Assembly (NCBI RefSeq): GCF_024753215.1
Contig: NZ_JANUGV010000003.1
Span: 310,001 to 374,000 of the forward strand
Reading direction: 5' to 3'
Length of the DNA: 64,000 bases
Source of the DNA: Massilia solisilvae
GTDB lineage: Bacteria > Pseudomonadota > Gammaproteobacteria > Burkholderiales > Burkholderiaceae_D
Both the position numbers and the translations under genes were made by a program. Positions within the stretch are counted from its first letter, which is position 1. Each line of letters starts with the position of its first letter. This document shows, piece by piece, positions 24,899-33,110 of this stretch. The notes beneath the pieces were generated by a model. That model ran no database searches, was not told the origin of the DNA, and was given only the letters and a program-made list of their open reading frames with translations.

Positions 24899-25627
24899 TT
24901 ACCAGTTGACCTTGTCGAGCTGCTCGAACAGGTCGCGGAACACGACCTTGATGCGCTGCTTCTCCATCACGTTGAAGCGGTCGCTCGCGCGCACTTCGTC
25001 CAGCGTCAGGCGGCCCATGTTCATCTTTTTGATGTCGGCGCCGAAGGTGTCCGGGTTGCGCGCGGTGAGCACCACCCGGCCGCGCACGCGCGCCGCATGC
25101 TCCAGGTAGGTCTGCGATTCGGTGAACACCTTCCCGCTGGGCGAAGCCAGGCGGCCGAAGTGCTCGTTCTCCCACAGCACCAGCGGCACGTGCGTGGCTT
25201 TCGCGGTGGCGGCAAAGCCGGTGGCGGTGTCGTGCAGCGTGTCGCCGCCGCCGACGATGGTGTGGATGTAGACCTTGCGCCCGGCTTCCTCCAGCATCGC
25301 GAAGCAGTCGTTCTCCAGCAAGTAGGCCATCAGCGGCGTGAAGCTGTTGGCGCCGTTGTCGATCACGCAGTTGCCGTCTTCCTCGAGGATGTCGATCATC
25401 AGCGCGTCGAAACGCTTGGGATCGATGGTGCGGGTGTCGGTCATCACCGGCACATGTTTCACGTTCATCGCCTTGTAGCGCGAGAAGGTCGGGTTTTCCT
25501 GGTCGGTGTCGAAGCAGCGCAGCGGCTTGTCGTCCTTTTGCGCCAGCCATTGCGCCAGGATGGTCGAGACCAGGGTCTTGCCGATGCCGCCCTTGCCCTG
25601 CAAGATGAAGTGAACCGTGTTTTGCAT
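24899..25627 (-). CDS. TraL-like P-loop NTPase (ParA/MinD-type), orphan
   Basis: This 242-aa protein has a deviant Walker A motif GKGGIGKT at residues 11-18, the hallmark of the ParA/MinD/SIMIBI ATPases. The stretches RCFDTDQENPTFSRYKAMNV and CVIDNGANSFTPLMAYLLEN closely follow the IncP (RP4) TraL pattern, and the C-terminal KVVFRDLFEQLD matches its tail. TraL is a P-loop protein of the RP4 transfer region of uncertain role. ATG 25627 is used: the longer start is a TTG, and GGAG lies 6 nt before this ATG. It is followed directly by the TraM-like gene, and both sit inside a run of ordinary chromosomal genes (cinA, a phosphatase and a peptidase). Confidence 0.78.
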   Translation of the reverse strand: MQNTVHFILQGKGGIGKTLVSTILAQWLAQKDDKPLRCFDTDQENPTFSRYKAMNVKHVPVMTDTRTIDPKRFDALMIDILEEDGNCVIDNGANSFTPLMAYLLENDCFAMLEEAGRKVYIHTIVGGGDTLHDTATGFAATAKATHVPLVLWENEHFGRLASPSGKVFTESQTYLEHAARVRGRVVLTARNPDTFGADIKKMNMGRLTLDEVRASDRFNVMEKQRIKVVFRDLFEQLDKVNW

Positions 25628-25659
25628 CCAATGCTCCAATCGTTATTCTTCCCCGCCCC

Positions 25660-26535
25660 CTAGTGGCAGGTGCCGCTGCCGTGGTCCGGCTCCGGGCCCT
25701 GTTCCTGCGTGCCGGCCACCGGCATGAACCGCCATTCGTAGCCGCCGTCAAACAGCCGCAGGCGCAGCACGCCGTAGCGGTTGTTCTCGCGGAACTGGCT
25801 GTTGGCGACCGGCCACAGGAACGGCGTCGCAAACGCGCCCCCGGTGCCGACCACGAACTGGCGGATGCCCCGCGCCTGGTCCAGGCGGCCATCGGCGTCC
25901 TGCGGCGCAAAGCGCTCGTAGTCGTGGTCATGCCCGGACAGCACGAGCTCGGCACCGGCCTTGTACAGCAGGTTCCAGGCGTCGTGCATTACGGCAACAT
26001 TTCCGTGCCCGCCAGAACTATACAGCGGGTGATGCCAATAGGCGAGCGTGCAGCGGGCCGGATGGGCGGTCAGGTCGTCGCGCAGCCACGCCAGCTGCGC
26101 CGCCATGGCCGCGCCGGACAGGTCGCTGTCGAGGGAAACGAGGTGCCAGCCGCCCAGGTCGAAGCTGTAGTAACCGCGTCCTGCGCGTTGGCCGAAATAG
26201 TCGAAGTAGGGCTTGCCGCGCGCGGTGGCGTACTCGCGGTTGCCCGGCGCCGGATAGGTGCGGTCACGAAACCGGCCCCAGGTCGGGCCGTAGCAGGCGG
26301 TGTATTCCTCGGGCCGGCCGCGCGGGTAGGTGTGGTCGCCCAGCGTGAGCACCACCGCGCCAGGGTCGGCCGCCAGCCCCGCGGCGACCACGGCGGCGGT
26401 CTCGGCGGCGCCGGAAAAGCGGGTGTCCGGGTGCGGGCAGCGCGCGATGTCGCCGGCCGCATACACGGTCAGCGCCGGGGCCGCGTGCGCGCCGGCGGCC
26501 ACGCTGGCCGCGGCGAGCACGAAAGCCAATCTCAT
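25660..26535 (-). CDS. Secreted metallophosphatase (calcineurin-like)
   Basis: This 291-aa protein has a signal peptide (MRLAFVLAAASVAAGAHA) and the full set of calcineurin-like metallophosphoesterase motifs: GDIARC near 30, GDHTYP near 65, GNREY near 95, YWHHPLYSSG near 165 and SGHDHDYERF near 200. These bind a two-metal centre, so it should hydrolyse phosphate esters in the periplasm or outside. ATG 26535 is used because the longer frame overlaps the whole cinA gene in antiphase and adds a low-complexity Pro/Arg tail. It lies 19 nt after cinA and 32 nt before the traL-like gene. Confidence 0.9.
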   Translation of the reverse strand: MRLAFVLAAASVAAGAHAAPALTVYAAGDIARCPHPDTRFSGAAETAAVVAAGLAADPGAVVLTLGDHTYPRGRPEEYTACYGPTWGRFRDRTYPAPGNREYATARGKPYFDYFGQRAGRGYYSFDLGGWHLVSLDSDLSGAAMAAQLAWLRDDLTAHPARCTLAYWHHPLYSSGGHGNVAVMHDAWNLLYKAGAELVLSGHDHDYERFAPQDADGRLDQARGIRQFVVGTGGAFATPFLWPVANSQFRENNRYGVLRLRLFDGGYEWRFMPVAGTQEQGPEPDHGSGTCH

Positions 26536-26554
26536 CCCGGCGCGGCGCACCGGG

Positions 26555-27037
26555 TTATTCGATGAAGCGCAGCAGTCCCTGCAGCGCGTGCGCGACGGTC
26601 TGCTCGCGCACCGCGTGGCGGTCGCCCGCAAATACCAGCCGTTCGGTGTAGGTGGTGTCGCCGCGCGACCAGCCGAAGCATACCGTGCCCACGGGTTTGC
26701 CGGGCACCGCGCCGGTGGGCCCGGCGATGCCGGTGGTCGAGACGGCGACGTCGGCATTGCTGTTGGCCAGCGCCCCTTCGGCCATCGCCGCGGCCACTTC
26801 CTCGCTCACCGAGCCGAACTGCGCGATCAGCGCGGCCGGCACGTCCAGCATGCCGGTCTTGGAAGCGTTGGAATAGGTGACGAAACCGGCGTCGAACCAG
26901 CCGGTGGACCCGGCGATCTCGGTGATGGCCTGCGCCACGCCGCCGCCGGTGCAGGATTCGGCTGTCGCCAGCATCAGCCGTTTGGCTTCCAGCGCCCGGC
27001 CTACCCGGGTGGCCAGGTCGATCATGTCAGTGCTCAC
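26555..27037 (-). CDS. pncC: CinA C-terminal family protein, nicotinamide-nucleotide amidase
   Basis: This 160-aa cytosolic enzyme of the CinA C-terminal (PncC) family hydrolyses nicotinamide mononucleotide to nicotinate mononucleotide and recycles pyridine nucleotides. The hallmark AESCTGGGVAQAITE near 25 and TTGIAGPTGA near 100 are both present. The family length is about 160-165 aa, so this is complete and lacks the N-terminal MoaB-like domain of full CinA. The start is GTG 27037, preceded by AAGGAG at a 6-nt spacing, which is a strong ribosome-binding site. It is the first gene of a leftward run of five closely spaced genes ending with the M16 peptidase. Confidence 0.92.
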   Translation of the reverse strand: MSTDMIDLATRVGRALEAKRLMLATAESCTGGGVAQAITEIAGSTGWFDAGFVTYSNASKTGMLDVPAALIAQFGSVSEEVAAAMAEGALANSNADVAVSTTGIAGPTGAVPGKPVGTVCFGWSRGDTTYTERLVFAGDRHAVREQTVAHALQGLLRFIE

Positions 27038-27303
27038 ATTCGTCTCCTTTGGTCTATGCTGGTCCGGCGCGCACGCCGCGCATAAGGGCCATTCTAGCGC
27101 GCAGCGCCGTCAATGGGTGTTGCAAACATTCATGTGCATCCTCCCACATGCCATGGCCGCGTGCCGCGCGTATTGACTAGGATCAGTTGTCGCAAGTGTT
27201 CCGTGCGCCATGCCGGGTACGCATGCTGCTATCCTGCAATCGCCTGCACCGAAGGCATTTTCCAACCATCAACCCGACCCGCGATGCCGCACCCAAGTTC
27301 TGC

Positions 27304-29346
27304 ATGCCAGCGGCCGGCACGGCTGTGATCCGGCTGCGTTCGATCCGCACCAAGCTGATGGCGGTCGTGATGTCCACCACTCTTGCCGCGACCCTGGTTT
27401 CGGTTGGCACCGTGATCGGTTACGACTTGCGCAGCTACCAGCACGCGCTCAAGTCGGACCTGGTGACCCAGGCCGAGCTGCTTGGCCGGATGACCGCCGC
27501 CGCGCTCAACTTCGATGATGCGCGGCTGGCGCAGGAGAACCTGGCGCTGCTGCGCGCCCGGCCGCTGGTGCGCGCCGGCGCGATCTACAATGCCGCCGGC
27601 AAGCTGGTCGCGTCCTACGTGGCGCCCGGCGAGCCGGCCGAATTCCCGCCCCGTCCCGAGGCCGGCAAGCCGCGCGCGCAGGGCCGCTACCTGGTGCTGG
27701 CCGAGCCCATCGTCGACAACGGCGAACTGCTCGGCACGGTGTACTTGCGCGCCGAGAACCGGCTGCTGCAGCGCATCGTCGACTACCTGCTGATCGCGGC
27801 CGGCGTCACCCTGCTGGCGCTGGCCACGTCGTGGCTGGTGGTGCGCCGCATCGGGCGCGTGATCACGGCGCCGATCGTGGCCATCACCGGGATCGCGCGC
27901 GACGTGGTGGCCACGCGCGACTACTCGCGCCGCGCACAGCGTATCAGCAAGGACGAAGCGGCCGACCTGGCGGACTCGTTCAACGCCATGCTCGGCGAGA
28001 TCGAGCAGCGCACGCTGGCGCTGGAACGCTCGAACCAGGAGATCGCGCACGAGGCGCAGGAGCGCGCCCGCGCCCAGCAGGAGGTGATGCGGCTGAACGA
28101 GGAGCTGGAAGAGCGCGTGCACGAGCGCACTTTGCAGCTGGAGCTGGCCAACCAGGAGCTGGTGCGCGCAATCGAGGAGGCGCGCAAGGCCAACCAGGCC
28201 AAGTCCGCGTTCCTGTCGTCGATGAGCCACGAGCTGCGCACGCCGCTCAATGCGATCCTTGGCTTTGCCCAGATCCTGAACTCGGACGCGCTGCCGGCCA
28301 GCGACGAGCAAAAGCGCGAGTTCGCCGACCACATCGTCAAGGCCGGGCGCCACCTGCTCACCCTGATCAACGAAATCCTCGACCTGGCCAAGATCGAATC
28401 GGGCGCGGTCACGCTGTCGATGGAGCCGGTCGGCATCGACGACGTGCTCGCCGAGTGCCGCAGCATGATCGAGGCGCAGGCGCACAAGCGCGGCATCCGC
28501 GTGCTGTTCCCGGACCATACGCTCGCCGTGGTGCGCGCCGACCGCACGCGCCTGAAGCAGGTGCTGCTCAACCTGCTCTCCAACGCGGTCAAGTACAACC
28601 GCGAGGGCGGGGCGGTGGTGCTGGCATGCGCGCCGGATCCGTCCGGGCGGCTGCGGCTGTCGGTGCAGGACACCGGCATGGGCCTGCGCCAGGACCAGAT
28701 CGACGCGCTGTTCCAGCCGTTCAACCGGCTGGGGCAGGAGAACAGTACCCAGGAGGGCACCGGCATCGGCCTGGTCGTCACGCGCCGGCTGGTCGAGCTG
28801 ATGGGCGGCGAGATCGGCGTGACCAGCAGTCCCGGCGTGGGCAGCGTGTTCTCGATCGCGCTGGCGTCGGCCGCGCCGGCGACGCTGAACGCGCCCGAAC
28901 CCGCCTGGCAGCCGGCCGCTTCGCACGATGCGTCCGTGGACGCGGCGCACCTGCTGCTGTACGTCGAGGACAACCCGGCCAACCTGAAGCTGGTGGAGGA
29001 GCTCGTGCGCCTGCGCGCCGACCTGCGCCTGCTGTCGGCGCCGGATGCGCGGCTGGGGATCGAGCTGGCGCGCGCGCACCATCCCGAACTCATCCTCATG
29101 GATATCAACCTGCCCGGCATGAGCGGCGTGGAGGCCTTGCGCGTGCTGCGCGAGACGCCCGATACGGCCGCCATTCCGGTCATTGCGCTGACCGCCAACG
29201 CCATGCCACGCGACGTCGAGCGCGGCATGGGCGCCGGGTTTTTCCGCTACCTGACCAAACCGATCGACATCGTCATGTTCAACGAAGCCATCGACCGTAC
29301 CCTTGAACACGTCCGCGCGCGGCACGCCGGGGAGGGCGCCGCATGA
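27304..29346 (+). CDS. Membrane hybrid sensor histidine kinase (HAMP, HisKA, HATPase, REC)
   Basis: This protein of about 680 aa has a membrane helix near residue 20, a periplasmic sensor (CHASE8-like, about 45-155), a second helix, a HAMP domain and a coiled coil. A HisKA domain with H-box FLSSMSHELRTPLNA, a HATPase domain (NLLSNAVKYN, DTGMGL, GTGIGLVV) and a receiver follow, with the acceptor Asp in LILMDINLPG near 610. The start is uncertain: ATG 27304 gives a short N-terminus before the helix, while the longest frame adds 39 residues. The gene ends with ATGA overlapping the next gene, a REC-PAS-GGDEF-EAL-REC protein, so they are coupled and likely signal to each other. Confidence 0.9.
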   Translation: MPAAGTAVIRLRSIRTKLMAVVMSTTLAATLVSVGTVIGYDLRSYQHALKSDLVTQAELLGRMTAAALNFDDARLAQENLALLRARPLVRAGAIYNAAGKLVASYVAPGEPAEFPPRPEAGKPRAQGRYLVLAEPIVDNGELLGTVYLRAENRLLQRIVDYLLIAAGVTLLALATSWLVVRRIGRVITAPIVAITGIARDVVATRDYSRRAQRISKDEAADLADSFNAMLGEIEQRTLALERSNQEIAHEAQERARAQQEVMRLNEELEERVHERTLQLELANQELVRAIEEARKANQAKSAFLSSMSHELRTPLNAILGFAQILNSDALPASDEQKREFADHIVKAGRHLLTLINEILDLAKIESGAVTLSMEPVGIDDVLAECRSMIEAQAHKRGIRVLFPDHTLAVVRADRTRLKQVLLNLLSNAVKYNREGGAVVLACAPDPSGRLRLSVQDTGMGLRQDQIDALFQPFNRLGQENSTQEGTGIGLVVTRRLVELMGGEIGVTSSPGVGSVFSIALASAAPATLNAPEPAWQPAASHDASVDAAHLLLYVEDNPANLKLVEELVRLRADLRLLSAPDARLGIELARAHHPELILMDINLPGMSGVEALRVLRETPDTAAIPVIALTANAMPRDVERGMGAGFFRYLTKPIDIVMFNEAIDRTLEHVRARHAGEGAA

Positions 29347-31928
29347 TCACGCAGGAAGACATCCGGCGCGCGCGCATCCTGGTGGTGGACGACCAGGCGG
29401 TCAACATCCAGCTGCTCGACTACCTGCTCACGACCACCGGCTACGAAAACGTCGACAACTGCAGCGACCCGCGCCAGGTCGCCGACCTGCACCGCGCCAA
29501 CCACTACGACCTCATCATCCTGGACCTGCACATGCCGGGCATGGATGGCTTCGAGGTGATGGAGCAGCTGGCGCCGATCGAGCAGGGCGCCTGGCTGCCG
29601 GTGCTGGTGGTCACGGCCGAGCCGGACAAGAAGCTGGCCGCGCTCAAGGCCGGCGCGCGCGACTTCATCAGCAAGCCGTTCGACACGGTCGAGGTGCTGG
29701 CGCGCATCCGCAACCTGCTCGAGGTACGCCTGCTGCATCGCGAGTCGAGCGAGCATGGCGCGCAACTGGAACAGACCGTGCGCGAGCGCACCGCCGAGCT
29801 GGCGCGCTTTCGCGGCGCAATGGACGCCACCGCCGATGCGATCTTCCTGATCGACGCGGAGCGCATGGCGATGGTGGACGTCTCGGACGGCGCCTGCCGC
29901 ATGCTCGGCTTTTCGCGCGAGGCGCTGCTGCGCATCGACCCGGTCGCGCTGGGGCTGGCCACCAGAGAGCAGCTCGAGCGCCTGCTGGCCGATGACGGCA
30001 CCCCGCGCGAGCACGACGTGGTCGAGACCGACCTGCTGCGCGCCGGCGGTCAGGGCGCGGTGCCGGTGGAGATCGGCTGGCAGCGGCTGGCGGACGGCCA
30101 CGGCCGCATGCTGATCGCGGTCGCGCGCGACATCAGCGAGCGGCTGCAGGCGCAGCAGCGGCTCAAGCACCTGGCGCATTACGACGGGCTGACCGGCCTG
30201 CCCAACCGCAGCCTGTTCTTCCAGAACCTGCGCGATGCAATTGAACTGGCGCGCGACAAGCACTGGCGCGTGGCGGTGCTGTTCATTTCGCTGGACCGCT
30301 TCAAGATGATCAACGACTCGCTCGGTCCCGCGCTGGGCGACGAGCTGCTGCGCCAGTTCAGCACGCGCCTGGTGCGCTGCGTGCGCCTGCGCGACACGGT
30401 CGGTCGCCTGGGCGGCGACGAATTCGCGCTGATCCTGACCATGGCGCGCGAGCAGCAGGAAGCGGCGCAGGTGGCCAACGAGGTGCGCGAGGCGCTGCGC
30501 GCGCCGTTCGACCTGCACGGGCAGCACGCCGCGCTCACCGCCAGCATCGGCATTGCCATGTACCCGGACGACGCCACCGACCCGGGCACCCTGGTGCGCT
30601 ACGCCGACACCGCGATGGTGCGCGCGCGCGAGGCGGGGCGCGACGGCTACCGCTTCTTCACCGCCGGCATGAACGTGCAGGTGCTGGCGCGGCTCGACCT
30701 GGAGCTGGCGCTGCGCGGCGCGCTGGAAGAGGGCCAGTTCGTGCTGCACTACCAGCCCAAGATGGACCTGAACACGGGCCGCGTGTCCGGCGTGGAGGCA
30801 CTGCTGCGCTGGAACCGCCCTGGCTTCGGGTTGGTGTACCCGGCCGAATTCGTGCCGGTCATGGAAGAGACCGGGCTGGTGGTGCGCGTCGGCGAATGGA
30901 TCATCGACGAGGCGTGCCGCCAGGTCGCCGAGTGGAACGCGCAGGGCGTGCGCGACCTGAGGGTGGCGGTCAACGTGTCCAGTCGCCAGTTCGTCGAGGG
31001 CGACCTGGAGAAGGTGGTGCGGGCCGCGATCGAGCGCCACGGCGTGGAGCCGGGCTTGCTGGAACTGGAGCTGACCGAGAGCGCGCTGATGTCCAACGCC
31101 GAGCAGACCATCGAGGTGCTGGCGAGCCTGAAGCTGCTCGGCATCCGGATCGCGATCGACGACTTCGGCACCGGCTACTCCAGCCTTGCCTACCTCAAGC
31201 GCTTCCCGATCGACAAGCTCAAGATCGACATCGCCTTTGTCCGCGACATCATCACCAATCCCGACGACGCGGCCATCGCGCAGGCCATCATCAGCATGGC
31301 GCATAGCCTGCACATGCTGGTGATCGCGGAAGGGGTCGAGTCGCGCGCGCAGATGGCGTACCTGCGGCGCCACCGCTGCGACGAGATCCAGGGCTTCCAT
31401 TTCTCGCGCTCGCTGCCGCCCGCCGAGCTGGCGCAGATGGTGCAGGAGAACCGCAGCCAGCCGGATGCGCCAGCCAGTGACGAGCGCAATATGCAGACGC
31501 TGCTGGTGGTGGACGACGACGTCAATGTGCTCGCGTCGCTGCACCGCCTGTTCAGGCGCGACAACTACCGCGTGCTGACCGCGTCCTCTCCGGCCGAGGG
31601 CTTCGAGCTGCTGGCGCTGCACAACGTGCAGGTGATCCTGTGCGACCAGCGCATGCCGGTGATGAGCGGTACCGAATTCCTCAGCCGGGTCAAGGAGATG
31701 TACCCGGACACGATCCGCATCATCCTGTCCGGTTACACCGAAGTGGGCACGGTGCTCGAATCGATCAATCGCGGCGCGATCTACCGCTTCTATACCAAGC
31801 CGTGGGACGACGACCAGCTGCGCGACAACGTGCGGCTGGCGTTTCGCCACTACTGGCTGCAGCACGGGCCGTACGACGACCGCAAGGAGCCGCGCACGGG
31901 GCCCGGTCCGGCGCCGAGCGAGCGCTGA
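29343..31928 (+). CDS. REC-PAS-GGDEF-EAL-REC bifunctional c-di-GMP protein
   Basis: This 861-aa cytosolic protein has, in order, a receiver (Asp61 in LIILDLHMPG), a coiled region and PAS domain (about 155-270), and a GGDEF domain with intact GGDEF (357-361) and an RxxD inhibitory site (RLRD, 349). An EAL domain follows (VEALLRW with EAL at 485-487, DDFGTGYSS at 606-614, AEGVES), and a second receiver lies at the C-terminus (about 717-830, Asp768 in VILCDQRMP). Both enzyme signatures are intact, so it could make or break c-di-GMP. The second receiver is of the RpfG type. It overlaps the upstream hybrid kinase by 4 nt (ATGA), and that kinase is the probable phosphate donor. Confidence 0.92.
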   Translation: MITQEDIRRARILVVDDQAVNIQLLDYLLTTTGYENVDNCSDPRQVADLHRANHYDLIILDLHMPGMDGFEVMEQLAPIEQGAWLPVLVVTAEPDKKLAALKAGARDFISKPFDTVEVLARIRNLLEVRLLHRESSEHGAQLEQTVRERTAELARFRGAMDATADAIFLIDAERMAMVDVSDGACRMLGFSREALLRIDPVALGLATREQLERLLADDGTPREHDVVETDLLRAGGQGAVPVEIGWQRLADGHGRMLIAVARDISERLQAQQRLKHLAHYDGLTGLPNRSLFFQNLRDAIELARDKHWRVAVLFISLDRFKMINDSLGPALGDELLRQFSTRLVRCVRLRDTVGRLGGDEFALILTMAREQQEAAQVANEVREALRAPFDLHGQHAALTASIGIAMYPDDATDPGTLVRYADTAMVRAREAGRDGYRFFTAGMNVQVLARLDLELALRGALEEGQFVLHYQPKMDLNTGRVSGVEALLRWNRPGFGLVYPAEFVPVMEETGLVVRVGEWIIDEACRQVAEWNAQGVRDLRVAVNVSSRQFVEGDLEKVVRAAIERHGVEPGLLELELTESALMSNAEQTIEVLASLKLLGIRIAIDDFGTGYSSLAYLKRFPIDKLKIDIAFVRDIITNPDDAAIAQAIISMAHSLHMLVIAEGVESRAQMAYLRRHRCDEIQGFHFSRSLPPAELAQMVQENRSQPDAPASDERNMQTLLVVDDDVNVLASLHRLFRRDNYRVLTASSPAEGFELLALHNVQVILCDQRMPVMSGTEFLSRVKEMYPDTIRIILSGYTEVGTVLESINRGAIYRFYTKPWDDDQLRDNVRLAFRHYWLQHGPYDDRKEPRTGPGPAPSER

Positions 31929-31931
31929 AAA

Positions 31932-32017
31932 CGTAGGGTGGGCAGGTCTCCTGCCCACGCGTCCAGGCGGCGCATGCGATGGTGGAACGCGTGGGCGGGA
32001 GACCCGCCCACCCTACG
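31932..32017. repeat. REPIN-like inverted pair of hairpins between convergent genes
   Basis: Two near-identical palindromes face each other. The left hairpin (31938-31958) has a 9-bp perfect stem starting GTGGGCAGG with a TCT loop. The right hairpin (31991-32011) has a 9-bp perfect stem starting GTGGGCGGG with an AGA loop. The outer 12 bp (CGTAGGGTGGGC at 31932-31943, and its complement at 32006-32017) are identical, and the arms agree over about 31 bp with two mismatches. Those two mismatches are a paired A-T to G-C change in the stem. The element ends in the thiL stop codon (32013-32015) and could also act as a two-way terminator. REPINs depend on a RAYT transposase elsewhere. Confidence 0.85.
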
Positions 32018-32978
32018 ATGTGAAGTGGTCCCAGCCGGCCAGCCCTAAATCGAGCGACGCCCCGTTCGCATCGACCATGCGCAGCCCCGGCTCTGCCTCG
32101 ATCCGGCCAACCCGCGTGACCGGCGTGCCAGTCGCGCGACCGGCAGCAACGATCGCCTCGCGCTGCGCCGGCGCCGCGGTAAAGCACAACTCGTAATCGT
32201 CGCCTCCGGCCGCCGTGAACCGGCGCCGCAGCGCCACGTCCTGCCGCGCCAATGCCGCCCCGGCGGGCAGCGCGTCCAGGTCGAGCGTGGCGCCGACGCG
32301 CGACGCGGCGAGGATGTGCCCAAGGTCGCCGACCAGCCCATCCGAAATGTCGAGCGCCGCGTGCGCAAGCCGCGCCTGCGCGAGCGCGCGCCCGAGCGCC
32401 ACGCGCGGCACCGGCGTGTGCATGCGCGTGGCCGCCTGCGCCAGGCTGCCCTCGTCCAGCGTCAGCTCGTGGCGGTATGCGGCCAGCGCGAGCCGGGCGT
32501 CGCCCAGCGTCCCGGAAATCCAGATGTCGTCGTCCGCGCGCGCGGCGTCGCGCCGCAAGGCGTGGCCCGGTTCGATCTCGCCGAATACCGTGATGCAGAT
32601 GTTGAGCGGCCCGCGCGTGGTGTCGCCGCCCACCAGTTCGCATCTATGCGCGTCGGCCAGCGCGAACAGTCCTTCGGAGAAGCCGGCCAGCCACTCGCGG
32701 TTGGCCTGGGGCAGCGACAGCGCCAGCGTGAACGCCAGCGGGCGCGCGCCCATCGCGGCCAGGTCGGACAGGTTCACTGCAAGGCTCTTGTGACCCAGCT
32801 TGCGCGCGTCGGCGCCGGCAAAGAAGTGGCGGTCCTCGACCAGCATGTCGGTGGACACCGCCAACTGCATGCCGGCAGCCGGGGCGAGCAGGGCGCAGTC
32901 GTCGCCGATGCCGAGCACGGCACGCCCACCGCTTGCCCGGGTGAAGTATTGCTTGATGAGGTCGAATTCGGAAAGCAT
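32013..32978 (-). CDS. thiL: Thiamine-monophosphate kinase
   Basis: This 321-aa cytosolic kinase converts thiamine monophosphate and ATP to thiamine pyrophosphate, the last step of cofactor synthesis. The AIR-synthase-like fold is shown by GIGDDCALLAP near 25, the metal-binding NLSDLAAMGA near 70, GGDTTRGP near 120, LDISDGLVGDLGHI near 205 and GGDDYELCF near 250. ATG 32978 (MLSEFDLIKQYF) is the usual ThiL start; the longer frame adds a basic tail. Its stop codon lies inside the REPIN-like element between it and the convergent c-di-GMP gene, so the last codons are shared with repeat sequence. Confidence 0.95.
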   Translation of the reverse strand: MLSEFDLIKQYFTRASGGRAVLGIGDDCALLAPAAGMQLAVSTDMLVEDRHFFAGADARKLGHKSLAVNLSDLAAMGARPLAFTLALSLPQANREWLAGFSEGLFALADAHRCELVGGDTTRGPLNICITVFGEIEPGHALRRDAARADDDIWISGTLGDARLALAAYRHELTLDEGSLAQAATRMHTPVPRVALGRALAQARLAHAALDISDGLVGDLGHILAASRVGATLDLDALPAGAALARQDVALRRRFTAAGGDDYELCFTAAPAQREAIVAAGRATGTPVTRVGRIEAEPGLRMVDANGASLDLGLAGWDHFTS

Positions 32979-33110
32979 GGGTCGATTGTACCTTGGCATC
33001 GTCCGCTGTTTCGGCCGAGCACGGTCGTGTCCGCTTGATGGCACGCATGGGCCCGCCGCGCACCGCTCCTAAGATGACGCATGCATCGATCCATTTCGGG
33101 GGAGCCGGAC

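Noticed and set aside
22262..25663. A 1133-codon open frame on the plus strand opposite the same genes
   Set aside because: It is antisense to conserved genes and has the compositional look (His/Arg/Val-rich) of an antisense high-GC frame.
21075..25955. A 1626-codon open frame on the minus strand across the peptidase and tra-like genes
   Set aside because: It is a shadow frame in high-GC coding DNA. Three well-supported genes with good ribosome-binding sites and conserved motifs lie in another frame of the same strand; the frame itself is Arg/Ala/Gly-rich with no domain.
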